DNA of 64,000 bases, from positions 372,001 through 436,000 of the forward strand of contig CBDFKC010000002.1 of NCBI GenBank assembly GCA_965248685.1, written 5' to 3'. Every line of letters begins with the position of its first letter. Position 1 is the first letter of the stretch. A program made the translations under genes and the position numbers. Source of the stretch: VYFG01 sp965248685 (GTDB lineage: Bacteria > Pseudomonadota > Gammaproteobacteria > Arenicellales > Poriferihabitantaceae). The notes below the pieces were generated by a model. That model did no database searches. It worked only from the letters and a program-made list of their open reading frames with translations, and was not told the origin of the DNA. Below are positions 27,533 to 37,700 of the stretch, piece by piece.

Positions 27533-27570
27533 TGCCCTGCCCTGTAGTGAGTGAAAGTAACAACCGCACG

Positions 27571-27592
27571 CGGTTAAGCGCGCGCTTAACCG
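27571..27592. promoter_or_regulatory. Perfect 22-bp palindrome upstream of radC
   Basis: CGGTTAAGCGC is followed directly by its exact reverse complement GCGCTTAACCG. It lies about 40 bases before the radC start in the gene-free stretch 27533-27827, which is otherwise GC-rich and without a supported gene. The size and perfect symmetry suggest an operator for a dimeric regulator; it has no T-run and no loop, so a terminator is less likely. Confidence 0.45.
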
Positions 27593-27827
27593 CCGATGGC
27601 GAGCCAGCGACCACGGGAGGCAAATGGCGGTGCAAGGTTTTGATGGTGATCAGGGCGCGGGCAGGCGCGCAGCGACAACACGGATAGGGAGCGTGGGCGA
27701 CCGGGATCACCAGCAATGGCCTTGAGGCGCAGCCGCCACCGTCATGATCCTGTGGTAGCAATGAAACATGGGGCGGCCAACGGCCGCCATCAAAACCACT
27801 AATCGCTATATTTCCTTACATATACGC

Positions 27828-27864
27828 CTTACTATAGTGTAAGATATAGTCTTAACTGTAAGAC
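27828..27864. promoter_or_regulatory. Probable operator of the vapBC operon
   Basis: Two inverted repeats stand just upstream of the antitoxin start: CTTAC-6-GTAAG (27828-27843) and GTCTTA-4-TAAGAC (27849-27864). They overlap the place where a promoter is expected. AbrB-type antitoxins usually repress their own operon by binding such palindromes with the toxin as co-repressor; that is family knowledge and not shown here. Confidence 0.6.
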
Positions 27865-27878
27865 ATCAGAGAGAACCA

Positions 27879-28118
27879 ATGATTACCGCAACCATTACTA
27901 GCAAAGGCCAGATCACGATTCCGAAAGATATTCGGCTGCAGCTAGACCTGCACGCCGGCGATAAAATCAGTTTCATTGAAGACGAAGACGGCTCGATTAA
28001 TCTGGTACCCATTAAAAAACCGCTAAGTGCTTTAAAAGGCCTGGTGGCCAAGCCGAAGAAAGCTGTCAGTGTTGAAGACATGAACAACGCCGTTAAGCGC
28101 AAGGCAGGCCATTCTTGA
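27879..28118 (+). CDS. vapB: AbrB/MazE-type antitoxin (VapB-like)
   Basis: A 79-residue protein with an N-terminal SpoVT/AbrB swapped-hairpin DNA-binding domain (MITATITSKGQITIPKDI, residues 1-18, then LHAGDKISF). The C-terminal tail (residues 45-79) is basic and flexible, as needed to wrap the toxin. The stop TGA overlaps the TTG start of the toxin, so the two are translationally coupled. It should neutralise the PIN-domain toxin and repress the operon through the palindromes upstream. TA pairs of this type often stabilise plasmids and islands. Confidence 0.88.
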   Translation: MITATITSKGQITIPKDIRLQLDLHAGDKISFIEDEDGSINLVPIKKPLSALKGLVAKPKKAVSVEDMNNAVKRKAGHS

Positions 28119-28513
28119 TCGCACTCGATACCAATGTACTCGTCCGTTATCTAGTACAAGACGACCCGGCACAGGCAAAACTAGCTACCAAATTCATTGA
28201 GACCAGTTGTACCGAAGACGAGCCCTGTTTTATCGGCCAGATCGTCCTGTGCGAACTCGCCTGGGTGTTGGAAAGTAACTACGGTCAGAACAGGCAACAG
28301 ATTGCGCATGTAATCGAAGAACTGTTACAAGTCGGACAGCTCGAAGTCCAACAACCCGAAGTAGTTTGGCGCGCTCTATCGGACTACAAAAACTCGAATG
28401 CAGATTTTCCCGACCATCTGCTCGCCCGAGTGAACCAATCAGCAGGAAGTGATTACACGATCACGTTCGATAAAAAGGCCAGTAAGCAGCCAACGTTCAA
28501 GTTATTAGCATAG
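28115..28513 (+). CDS. vapC: PIN-domain ribonuclease toxin (VapC-like)
   Basis: A 132-residue PIN-domain protein. The acidic metal-binding residues of the fold are present: Asp5 in IALDTNVLVRYL, Glu near residue 48 in VLCELAWVLE, Asp near residue 94 in NADFPDHLLA and the C-terminal Asp in TITFDKKA. VapC toxins cut tRNA or rRNA; the target of this one is unknown. It starts at a TTG (28115-28117) that overlaps the antitoxin stop by three bases, a normal arrangement that sets expression below that of the antitoxin. Confidence 0.9.
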   Translation: MIALDTNVLVRYLVQDDPAQAKLATKFIETSCTEDEPCFIGQIVLCELAWVLESNYGQNRQQIAHVIEELLQVGQLEVQQPEVVWRALSDYKNSNADFPDHLLARVNQSAGSDYTITFDKKASKQPTFKLLA

Positions 28514-28531
28514 TACCTTTCACAGGGAACA

Positions 28532-29577
28532 ATGATGAATATAGAAGAAGACTTTGGCAGCATAAAGGCCACCACATATGAGCAGGAAATAGAGGATCGA
28601 CTTAACGCATTGAACAATGTGCCCTCTAAAACGGAAGTCGACAAAAGCATCAAAGGAATGTGGTTTGAATTACTACCCGGAAATACTCTCGATTTCCATA
28701 CGGCCAGAATCGTCTTACGCTTCTTGCCTCTACTGACAACTGGCAGTTACTTAGCCGCGCAAGAGTTGCATGAAGAAAACGATGAACGCAAACACAATTT
28801 TTTGCTGTGTTGTTTTACGGCTATCCAACCATGGATAGAGGGCCCGAGCAAAGAGGAATATGCAAGGCTAATAATTACCGATGAAGACCAACTGTTAGCG
28901 GATATAAAGAAATTCAAACACGGAGCGGCAGCGCTCGCGCTCCTCGTATGCCACCATGCACTGAAGTTAATGAAAAGTGACCTTTCGCAAAAGCAGTGGC
29001 ACTTTAAAGAAATACTAACTGCCCATCAAATATTGTTACCGGCATATGATTCAAATATTGCCCAAGAATACCTAAAAGGACTGGATATTGATAAAGATCT
29101 AAATGTTGATTCGCGCACAGGTTTATTTCCCGAAAAGGCCCTGTTTGAAGAACCCTCTAGTTCTCTAAATGACGTGCTGGCGCATCATGTGGAAACCCTA
29201 ATAAACCTTGACCTGAAAGAGTACAGAAAATTTTACATGCAGGCTTTATCACATGGCGGCCCCCATGTCTCTTTCCTGCAAGAAGTACTAGATGAGCTAG
29301 CCCAACGAAAAAGTAGTTACCAAAATCAAGGGAGCGCCAATGCCGGTAGCACCACCCAAGATCTGTCGGCGTCAGTACTATCTGAGAGGGCAAGTGCAGA
29401 AGATCATTTAGGCCGAGCCCAATTAGTCAAATCCATGGCCGATCTATTCGATAACACCAAAGTCGATGAATCACTTACGATCGGCTTATTGGGCGATTGG
29501 GGCGCCGGCAAGACATCTGTGCTCAATCAATTGGCCGATCAGCTTTTGAGTCGCCGCAGACTCGAGTACACCACTCA
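28532..29577 (+). pseudogene. KAP-type P-loop NTPase, 5' part, truncated by transposon copy D
   Basis: The frame encodes about 348 native residues and is then cut at 29577 by the left end of transposon D. A long N-terminal region (residues 1-280) has no recognised domain. A KAP-like P-loop domain begins with LTIGLLGDWGAGKTSVLNQL (Walker A near residue 325). Everything after Walker A is missing, so ATPase activity is lost. The gene follows vapC by 18 bases. KAP NTPases are often found in defence and mobile loci. Open frame 34427-34747 on the other side of D may be its distal part, but D has no matching target duplication (ACTCA versus CAACA), so material was probably deleted. Confidence 0.75.
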
Positions 29578-29823
29578 GGGGTACTAGGGATTTTCCCTCG
29601 TAAACGGACAATAGCGGCTAGATCCCTTACCCTGCCTACGTTTCCGGAGGGGGGTACTTTTCGAATTCGCACCATTTTAGGGAGATTTGGCTAGAATCGT
29701 GGCCTTTAGGTTACGTTCATGTCCACCCAGAAACGACTCAAGATCCTCACGGAAGCTGAAGTTGCAGACCTGTTCGGTCCGCCAACGCTCAATCCAAACG
29801 ATCAACGATTCTTCTTCACACTC

Positions 29824-31428
29824 AGACTGTGTGAAAACGTCCAAAATGTTATAATAACTCCGTTGATAAATAGGAGTAAACAATGAGCCGTTTTATTGAA
29901 GGCGACCATCGCCATCAAACAACACTATTCCCAGAATCACTGGACGATTATATTGGTGAAAACAACTCAGTTCGTGTCGTAGAAGCATTCGTTGAAGAAC
30001 TCAAAATGCACGAGTTGGGTTTTTCAAAGGCGCAAGCCAAGGCGACCGGACGTCCTGGCTATCATCCCAGGACTTTACTGAAGCTTTACATTTATGGCTA
30101 TCTGAATCAAATTCAATCGAGTCGACGGTTAGAACGGGAATCCCATCGCAACGTAGAGTTGATGTGGCTCACTCAACGACTTGCCCCGGATTTCAAAACA
30201 ATTGCTGACTTTCGTAAAGACAATGGAGAGGCGATAAAGTCAGTCTGCCGAGAGTTTGTATTAATCTGTCGCAAGCTGAATATGTTCACAGATCAATTGA
30301 TTGCTATAGATGGAAGTCGATTTAAGGCAGTTAATAATCGAGATCGTAATTATACGAAGGCAAAGGTTGAGCGCCGAATCAAAGCAATCGATAAGAGCCT
30401 TGATAGATATCTCAGTCAGCTAGAGAGTTTTGACCGTCAAGATCAAGATATTCCAGAAATCAAGATTGAACATATCAACAAACAAATTGATGCGTTAAAA
30501 AATCAGATGAAGGAGGTTAAGAAAATTGAAGCCAGTCTTGATGACGCGCCGGATAAGCAAATATCGCTCACTGATCCAGATGCAAGAGCGATGTCAACGA
30601 ATGCGCGTAGCTCTGGTACGGTAGGATATAACGTGCAAACTGCGGTGGATACTAAACATCATTTGATTGTAGACCACGAAGTATCCATGGAAATGGGAGA
30701 TCGAAGATTACTGACGAAAATGGCGACGAAAGCAAGAGAATCGACAGGTATCGAAACACTCGAAGTGATTGCAGATCGCGGTTACTTTAAAATGGAAGAA
30801 ATTAAATCTACGGTCGACGAAGGCATAACACCTTATGTTCCGAAACCATTGACATCAAGCAATCGAAAGAAAGGTTTATTTGATCGCCGAGATTTTATTT
30901 ACATAGAAGTTGATGACGAATATCAATGTCCGGCAGGTGAGCGGTTGCAAAGGCGAACCAAGACAATGGAAGCGAATAAGTTGATGGTTAAATATTGGAG
31001 CAAAGAGTGTGGCACGTGCAAGCTAAAGGAAAAGTGCACGACGGGGAAAGAGCGGCGTGTATCCCGTTGGGAACATGGCAAGGTTATTGAAACACACGAG
31101 CAACGAATGAATGAAAACCCGACGATGATGCAGCTGAGAAAGCAAACGGTGGAACATCCTTTCGGCACGATCAAATCATGGATGGGAATGTCGCACTTTA
31201 AGATGAAGAGACTAAAAAATGTAGGAACGGAAATGTCGTTACATGTATTGGCTTACAATATCACCAGAATGATCAATATAATTGGTATAAAGCCCTTAAT
31301 GTCAGCGATAAGGGCTTAACAAAGCTCATCGTCAAAAACAAAATGGGAGATTAAGGTGGAAAATATGAAGGTGATAAATTAGCATCCAAAATTACCGCGC
31401 ATATGGATTGTGGTTTTCACACAGTCTG
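29824..31428 (+). mobile_element. IS1182-like insertion sequence inside transposon D
   Basis: Terminal inverted repeats AGACTGTGTGAAAAC (left) and GTTTTCACACAGTCT (right) bound the element. A 5-bp duplication CACTC (29819-29823 and 31429-31433) shows where it entered the tnpA frame of copy D; the uninterrupted sequence can be read from copies B and C. The element encodes one transposase. Confidence 0.88.
29883..31319 (+). CDS. IS1182-like (IS4-superfamily) DDE transposase
   Basis: A 478-residue transposase. Residues ~10-130 form the DUF772-type N-terminal domain (GYHPRTLLKLYIYGYLN). A DDE core follows with the first Asp in LIAIDGSRFKA, a helical insertion at ~160-225, the second Asp in EVIADRGYF and a Cys-rich stretch (CPAG, CGTCKLKEKC) typical of the DDE_Tnp_1_6 group. 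The end contains EHPFGTIKSWMG with the likely catalytic Glu. The frame is intact and the ends are preserved, so it may be active. It starts at ATG 29883, about 60 bases inside the left end. Confidence 0.93.
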   Translation: MSRFIEGDHRHQTTLFPESLDDYIGENNSVRVVEAFVEELKMHELGFSKAQAKATGRPGYHPRTLLKLYIYGYLNQIQSSRRLERESHRNVELMWLTQRLAPDFKTIADFRKDNGEAIKSVCREFVLICRKLNMFTDQLIAIDGSRFKAVNNRDRNYTKAKVERRIKAIDKSLDRYLSQLESFDRQDQDIPEIKIEHINKQIDALKNQMKEVKKIEASLDDAPDKQISLTDPDARAMSTNARSSGTVGYNVQTAVDTKHHLIVDHEVSMEMGDRRLLTKMATKARESTGIETLEVIADRGYFKMEEIKSTVDEGITPYVPKPLTSSNRKKGLFDRRDFIYIEVDDEYQCPAGERLQRRTKTMEANKLMVKYWSKECGTCKLKEKCTTGKERRVSRWEHGKVIETHEQRMNENPTMMQLRKQTVEHPFGTIKSWMGMSHFKMKRLKNVGTEMSLHVLAYNITRMINIIGIKPLMSAIRA

Positions 31429-34426
31429 CACTCAATGAAATCGAATTGGCACAGTGTCAAAACATTCGTAGGCGTGATCAACGCTGCATGTTCGTTGTGC
31501 TGTTGGGATACTTCAAAGTTAAACCTATTGCTCTGATCCCTGGTTACCATAAGATCAAGCAGGACATCAAATATGTGTGTTCAGAAGTCTTTCCCGGTTC
31601 CGGTCTGAGTCCTTTCAATTTAACGCAGAAAACGCGTGTGCGTATCTATCACCGTATATACGAATTAACAAACTACCAACGCTGGGAGAACGAACGTCAT
31701 AGCGCCGCGCTGACAAAAGATCTATGCGAACACGCACAAGCATGGGCTCAACCGAGAGCGTTGTTTGACAGGGCCATTGAATACTTAGCGGCGCAGAAGA
31801 TTGGCATTCCTGGGTACTCAGTTTTGCAAGACTTGATCAGTGATGTCGTCGGTGCTACCAACGATCATCTCATTCGCCAACTCGAAGATCTCATCTCTGT
31901 TGACTTGACCTCTATGTTGTCTGACCTTGTCGAAGGCAATGACCCACTGACCCTGCGGCGATTACGAATGTCGGCTAAGAACTTTACAGGTAGTGAGTTG
32001 CAAAAGGAACTCGCCGTTCATCGACACATTCAATCATGGATGCCAGAAGTCAATCGGACTCTACATGAACTATCAATATCGTTAAAAAATCAGCAATACT
32101 TTGCTGAAAGAGTAACTTACTATGGTGCTAAACTAAAACGCCAACCTGTTGGCTATCAACGCCTCTACTTATTGTGCTATTTGCAATCGCGCTGGCAACA
32201 GGCATTAGAGCGAATAGCCGATGGCTTTGTTCATCATCTTCGTCAAAGAAAACAGAAAGCTAAAATATACGCGAGAGAAGTTGTTTACCAAGACTGGCAA
32301 CGCGCTGCGAGTAACGTCGGTAAAGCGGCGTTAGTGTTGCGTCTTTTTATAGACGACAGAGTAGATCAACAACAATCGTTTGGAACTTTACGGAAGCATG
32401 CTTTTAAACTGCTTGCGGCGAAAGAGTTGGAATCCGTTTGCTTGTTTCTAAATGACCAAAAGCGATCCGTCGAAGAGGCCACGTGGCAGTACTTCGATCA
32501 CCGGGTGAGCTTACGAGAGGGCTTACTTCGTGATCTGTTCCTGTGTTTGCACTTTGAGGGCGGTGAGAAGACCGGGCGCCTGGCAACCGCACTACATCGC
32601 GCCCAGTGCGATCTTACGACTCAAGGAACAATCTCAAAAGCCACAGTGGACAATCGACTGCCCCACTAAGAAGCAGTTGTCATTCATGCAGGACTCGAAC
32701 GGCGTGATAAACACAGGTCGGTACGAATGGTTCCTTTACTTGCAAATCCCCAATCGGTTGAATGGGCAGCTCACACTGCCAAATGTGCTTAAATACAGGG
32801 CGTTGGAGGCTGATCTAGTCAATCGTGAGCGCTGGGTAGAAGAAAAAGGCGCACTATTAAAGCGCACTCAGTTGCCAAAATTAGCCGCCGATCCCAACAA
32901 ACTCATTGACCAAATGGCCAAAGATCTGGGTGTTCGCTTACAGGAAGTGAGTAACTATCTGGAACACGATGACAACCGAAATATTATCCTGAGAAACCCC
33001 AAAGGAAAGCGCCATTGGCGTTTACCGACGGCCAGTAAAAAGTACTTAGTCAACAATCCATTCTTCCAACAAATACCCACGACCGGCGTTGCCGATGTGT
33101 TGCGAATGGTTGATCGCGACACGGGCTTCCTTGATGACTTTAAGCATGTACTGGGTGCGCAGTCGAAGAGTCGAGCACACGAGTATGACTTGTTGGCTAT
33201 CTTGGTGGGCAACGCGACTAACCAAGGCATTTATGGTATCGCTCAAATATCCGATCGCACGTATGATCAGCTCAGCACCATCCAAGCGAACTATCTGCGG
33301 TTGGAAACACTGAACGCAGCCAATGATCGAATCAACAACGCAACGGCTAAGCTTCCGATCTTCAAGCACTACAATATCCAAGAGGATGTTATCCACGCTA
33401 GTGCCGATGGTCAGAAGTTCGAAGCCCGGCGTGAGACGTTTAAAACACGTTACTCGTCAAAATACTTCGGCACACAAAAAGGCGTTTCGGCCATGAGTTT
33501 AATCGCCAATCATGCAGCCATCAATGCTCGTGTGATCGGTGCAAATGAGCACGAGTCTCACTACATCTTCGATCTACTGATGAACAATAGCTCTGAGGTC
33601 GTCCCAGATGTGCTCTCGACTGATACGCACGGAGTCAATCACATCAACTTCGCATTGCTAGATCTCTTTGGATACAGCTTTGCACCGCGATATGTTCAGG
33701 TAGGTCGTGTCATCAATGAGATGTTCGATGTCAAAGAAGATAAGAATCAGAAAATCCAACTGAACCTGAAAAAGTCCATCAACACCAAGCTCACCGCGGT
33801 GCACTGGGATACTATCCAACGGATCATGATCTCACTTTATGAACGCAAAACGACGCAAGCGACACTGGTTAGAAAGCTCTCAGGTTACGAAAGCGGCCAC
33901 CCATTACTCGGAGCACTAACGGAATACAATCGCATGGTGAAAGCAAATTATCTGCTCAGCTACATCGATGACGTTAGTCTGCGAGATTACGTTCAACGAG
34001 CACTCAATCGAGGCGAGGCTTATCATCAACTGCGCCGCGCAATCAGCAACGTCAATGGTGATCAGTTCCGCGGCAGTTCCGATGAGGAAATCCAGCTGTG
34101 GAACGAATGTGCTCGCTTGGTAACCAATGCGATCATCTACTTTAACTCGGCCATACTCAGTCAGTTGCTGACCAGCTTTGAATACCAAAATGACGAGAAA
34201 AGAATCCAAATCGTTAAACAAGCCTCTCCAGTTGCTTGGTACAACATCAACCTAAAAGGTACCTACAACTTCCAATTGAGTGAAAAATTGCCTGATCTGG
34301 ACGATTTAATGCGCTCAATCGACGGATATAAGCCTGTTCAGGCAAAGTACCCCCCTCCGGAAACGTAGGCAGGGTAAGGGATCTAGCCGTTATTGTCCGT
34401 TTACGAGGGAAAATCCCTAGTACCCC

Positions 34427-34747
34427 CAACAAGATCTTTGCTTAGACCCCCTGGATTTGTTAGAGGAGGCGATGGAAGCAGCATCTAGGCATCCTCAACA
34501 ACAGTACGGTATTGTGTCAAATGTCCTTAGAGAGCTAACAACCCGTTTCGAGAAGTTTGTTAAAAAACACGATGCTGTATCTGCGAGGCGGACTTTACTT
34601 GTTGCTATGAGAGCAATAAATCTTGCCGAGATCGAGAAATACGAAGACCCGCAACGTTTATATTGTGGCTCTCTATTTGATGCCGTATTTCGGTCATATG
34701 TCGATGGTTGGGATGAGCTATTCGTCGACGCATGTAACACCCTCTCT
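34427..34747 (+). pseudogene. 5' part of the gene split by the transposon (unknown function)
   Basis: The frame is open from the right end of transposon D (CAACAAGAT...) through 107 codons to the left end of copy B. It lacks a credible start at its beginning (the first in-frame ATG is at 34472), so it looks like the interior of a larger gene that was cut by D. Its last codons CTC-TCT are repeated at 524-529, where the frame continues in segment 1's other end. The product is helical and charged with no recognised domain. Confidence 0.6.
34743..34747. repeat. Target-site duplication TCTCT (left of Tn copy B)
   Basis: Partner of 525-529. The pentamer directly precedes the GGGG start of copy B. 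Confidence 0.85.
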
Positions 34748-37700
34748 GGGGTACTAGGGATTTTCCCTCGTAATGGGACATAACCGGCTAGATCCCATGC
34801 CCTGCTTGGGTTTCCAGAGGGTATTACTTTTCTTGCACTGGTAAATAACCCTCAATTGAACGCATTATATCGTCTAAATCGGGCAGTTTTTCACTCATTT
34901 CAAAGTTGTAGGTGCCTTTCAGGTTGATGTTGTACCAGGCAACCGGAGACGCCTGTTTGACAATCTGGACTTTTTCTTCGTCCTGTTGGTATTCAAAGCT
35001 GGTCAGCAACTGACTGAGTATGGCCGAGTTAAAGTAGATGATGGCATTGGTTACCAGACGAGCACATTCATTCCACAACTGGATCTCTTCATCTGAGCTG
35101 CCTCGGAATTGATCACCATTGACACTGCTGATCGCGCGGCGCAGTTGGTGGTAGGCCTCCCCCCGATTGAGGGCGCGCTGAACGTAATCTCGCAGACTAA
35201 CATCATCGATATAGTTGAGTAGATAGTTTGCTTTCACCATACGGTTGTATTCCGTTAATGCCCCGAGTAATGGGTGACTACTTTTATAACTTGAGAGCTT
35301 TCTGACCAAGGTGGCTTGCGTCGTTTTGCGTTCGTAGAGTGAGATCATGATGCGTTGGGCAGTGTCCCAATACGGCACGATACGCTTAGTATTGATTGGC
35401 TTTTTTAGATGCAGCTGAACCCTCTTCTGCTGGTCTTCTTTTATATCGAACATTTCATTAATGACGCGACCGACCTGGGCATAGCGTGGTGCAAAGCTGT
35501 ACCCAAAGAGATCCAACAACGCGAAGTTGATGTGGTTAACCCCATGCGTATCGGTAGACAATACGGCAGGAACGATCTCAGAGTGGTTGCTCATTAATAA
35601 GTCGAAGATGTAGTGAGATTCGTGTTCATTCGCGCCGATCACTCGGGCGTTAATAGCCGCATGGTTGGCGATTAAACTTATGGCTGAAACGCCTTTTTGT
35701 GTGCCAAAGTATTTTGACGAGTAACGCGTTTTAAACGTCTCACGCCGCGCTTCGAACTTCTGGCCATCGGCACTGGCGTGGATGATGTCTTCTTGGATGT
35801 TGTAATGTTTGAAGATCGGAAGCTTAGCTGTTGCGTTATTGATACGATCATTGGCTGCGTTCAGTGTTTCCAACCGCAGGTAGTTCGCCTGTATGGTGCT
35901 GAGCTGATCGTAAGTGCGATCGGAGATTTGCGCGATACCATAGACACCCTGATTGGTGGCGTTACCCACCAGGATAGCCAACAGATCATACTCGTGTGCG
36001 CGACTCTTGGATTGCGCTCCCAGCACGTGCTTAAAGTCATCAAGGAATCCCGTGTCTCGATCGACCATGCGCAACACGTCGGCAACACCGGTCGTGGGTA
36101 TTTGCTGGAAGAACGGGTTATTGACCAAGTGCTTTTTACTGGCCGTCGGTAGGCGCCAGTGGCGCTTACCTTTGGGGTTGCGTAGAATGATATTCCGATT
36201 GTCATCTTGCTCCAGATAATTGCTGACTTCCTGCAGTCTGGTTTCCAGACCCTTGGCCATTTGGCTGATGAGATTGTCTGGATCACTTGTTAATTTGGAC
36301 AACTTGGTGCGCTTCAACAGCATGTCTTTTTCTTTTAGCCAGCGCTCACGAATGACTAAATCATCCTCTAAAGCCCTGTATTTAATGATATTCGGCAGGG
36401 TCAGCTGCCCGTTCAACCGACTTGGAATCTGCAGATACAGGAACCATTCGTAACGACACGTGTTAAACACACCGCTCGCATCCTGCAAAAACGACAACTG
36501 TTTCTTAGTGGGCAGTCGATTGTCCACTGCGGCTTTTGAGATTGTTCCTAGAGTCGTAAGATCGCACTGGGCGCGATGTAGTGCGGTTGCCAGGCGCCCG
36601 GTCTTCTCACCGCCCTCAAAGTGCAAACACAGGAACAGATCACGAAGTAGGCCCTCCCTGACGTATCCTTTGTGATCAAGATACTGCCAGATGGCTTCAT
36701 CAATTGATCGCTTTTGGTCATTCAGAAACAGGCAAACCGATTCCAGATCTTTCGCTGCAAGAAGTTTAAAAGCATGCTGCCGTAGCGTCCCAAACAGTTG
36801 CTGTTGATCTACTGTGTCGTCGATAAAAAGACGTAACACTTGCGCCGCTTTACCGATGTTACTCGCAGCCCGTTGCCAGTCTTGATAAACTGCTTCTCGC
36901 GCATATATCTTGGCTTTTTCTTTTCGCTGACGAACATGATGAACAAAGCCGTCGGCGATCCGTTCCAGGGCCTGCTGCCAGCGTGATTGCAGATAGCATA
37001 ATAAGTAGAGACGTTGATAACCAGTGGGTTGGCGATGGAGTTTGGCACCGTAATAATTCACTCTCTCGGCAAAGTACTGCTGATTCTTCAGCGACATCGA
37101 TAGCGCACTTAAGACCCGATTGACCTCCAGCATCCAAGGTTGAATGTATCGATGCACAACAAGCTCTTTTTGCAATTCACTCCCTGTGAAGCTCCTTGCC
37201 GATAGTCGCAATTGCCGTAATATCACAGTGTCTTTGCCTTCGACGAGATCTATTAACCCATCAGCCAGGCCAACCGAGATGAGATCATCAAGTCGTCGAA
37301 TCAATTGTCGGTTGGTAGTGGCAACGACCCCACTGATGATGTCTTGCAGAACTGTGTATCCTGGTATGCCAATTTTCAGTGCGGATAAGTATTCTATGGC
37401 TCTGTCAAACAAAGATCTCGGTTGAGCCCACGCTTGTGCGTGCTCGTTGAGCTCTGCAATCAAAGCAACGGTGTGACATTTATTATCCCAGCGTTGATGA
37501 TCGGTTAGTTCAAGAACGTGGTTGTAAATTCGTACTCTGGCTTTTCGAGTTAGATTGAAAGGACGCAGGCCAGCACCCGGAAAGACTTCAGAGCACACGT
37601 ATTTGAGATCATGTTTTATTCGGTGGAAGCCAGGACTCAGTAAGACGGGTTTAACTTTAAAATACCCCAGCAGCACAACAAGCATGCAACGTTGATCACG

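Larger units (their letters stand above)
29719..34368 (+). pseudogene. tnpA: Tn3-family transposase of copy D, interrupted and frameshifted
   Basis: The gene begins at ATG 29719 (STQKRLKILTEAEVADLF), is split at 29823 by an IS1182-like element, resumes at 31434, and then has an extra C in a run at 32661-32664 (CCCC, where copies B and C have CCC) that shifts the frame. The downstream frame continues to 34368 with the DDE catalytic region apparently intact (SADGQKF, STDTHGVNH, NRGEAYHQ). Compared with TnpA of copies B/C, the N-terminal half has many substitutions while the catalytic part is nearly the same. The gene cannot make a functional transposase, but the ends might still be mobilised by TnpA from A, B or C. 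Confidence 0.92.
29578..34426 (+). mobile_element. Degenerate Tn3-family transposon, copy D (inverted relative to A-C)
   Basis: Both ends carry the same kind of terminal repeat as copies A-C (GGGGTACTAGGGATTTTCCC followed by a TCGTAA variant), but the internal sequence is clearly diverged from them, so D is an older or separate lineage. The flanking pentamers differ (ACTCA left, CAACA right). It is 4849 bp because of an internal IS1182-like insertion of 1605 bp plus its duplication. It carries no resolvase gene. Confidence 0.9.
525..34747. other. Segment 1: putative former circular molecule (~34.2 kb) between Tn copies A and B
   Basis: The segment is bounded on both sides by the transposon and by the same 5-bp sequence TCTCT, the target-duplication size of Tn3-family elements. 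Joining its two ends at TCTCT restores one open reading frame (34427-34747 continuing into 530-751). It carries plasmid- or island-like genes: a ParB-like protein, a XerCD dif-like site, RadC-family proteins, VapBC and a probable defence pair. No rep gene, relaxase or integrase was recognised, so whether it was a plasmid or an excised island is unresolved. Confidence 0.7.

Noticed and set aside
35778..36453. Plus-strand frames inside transposons B and C
   Set aside because: They are antisense shadows of tnpA, repeated in both copies only because the transposon is repeated.
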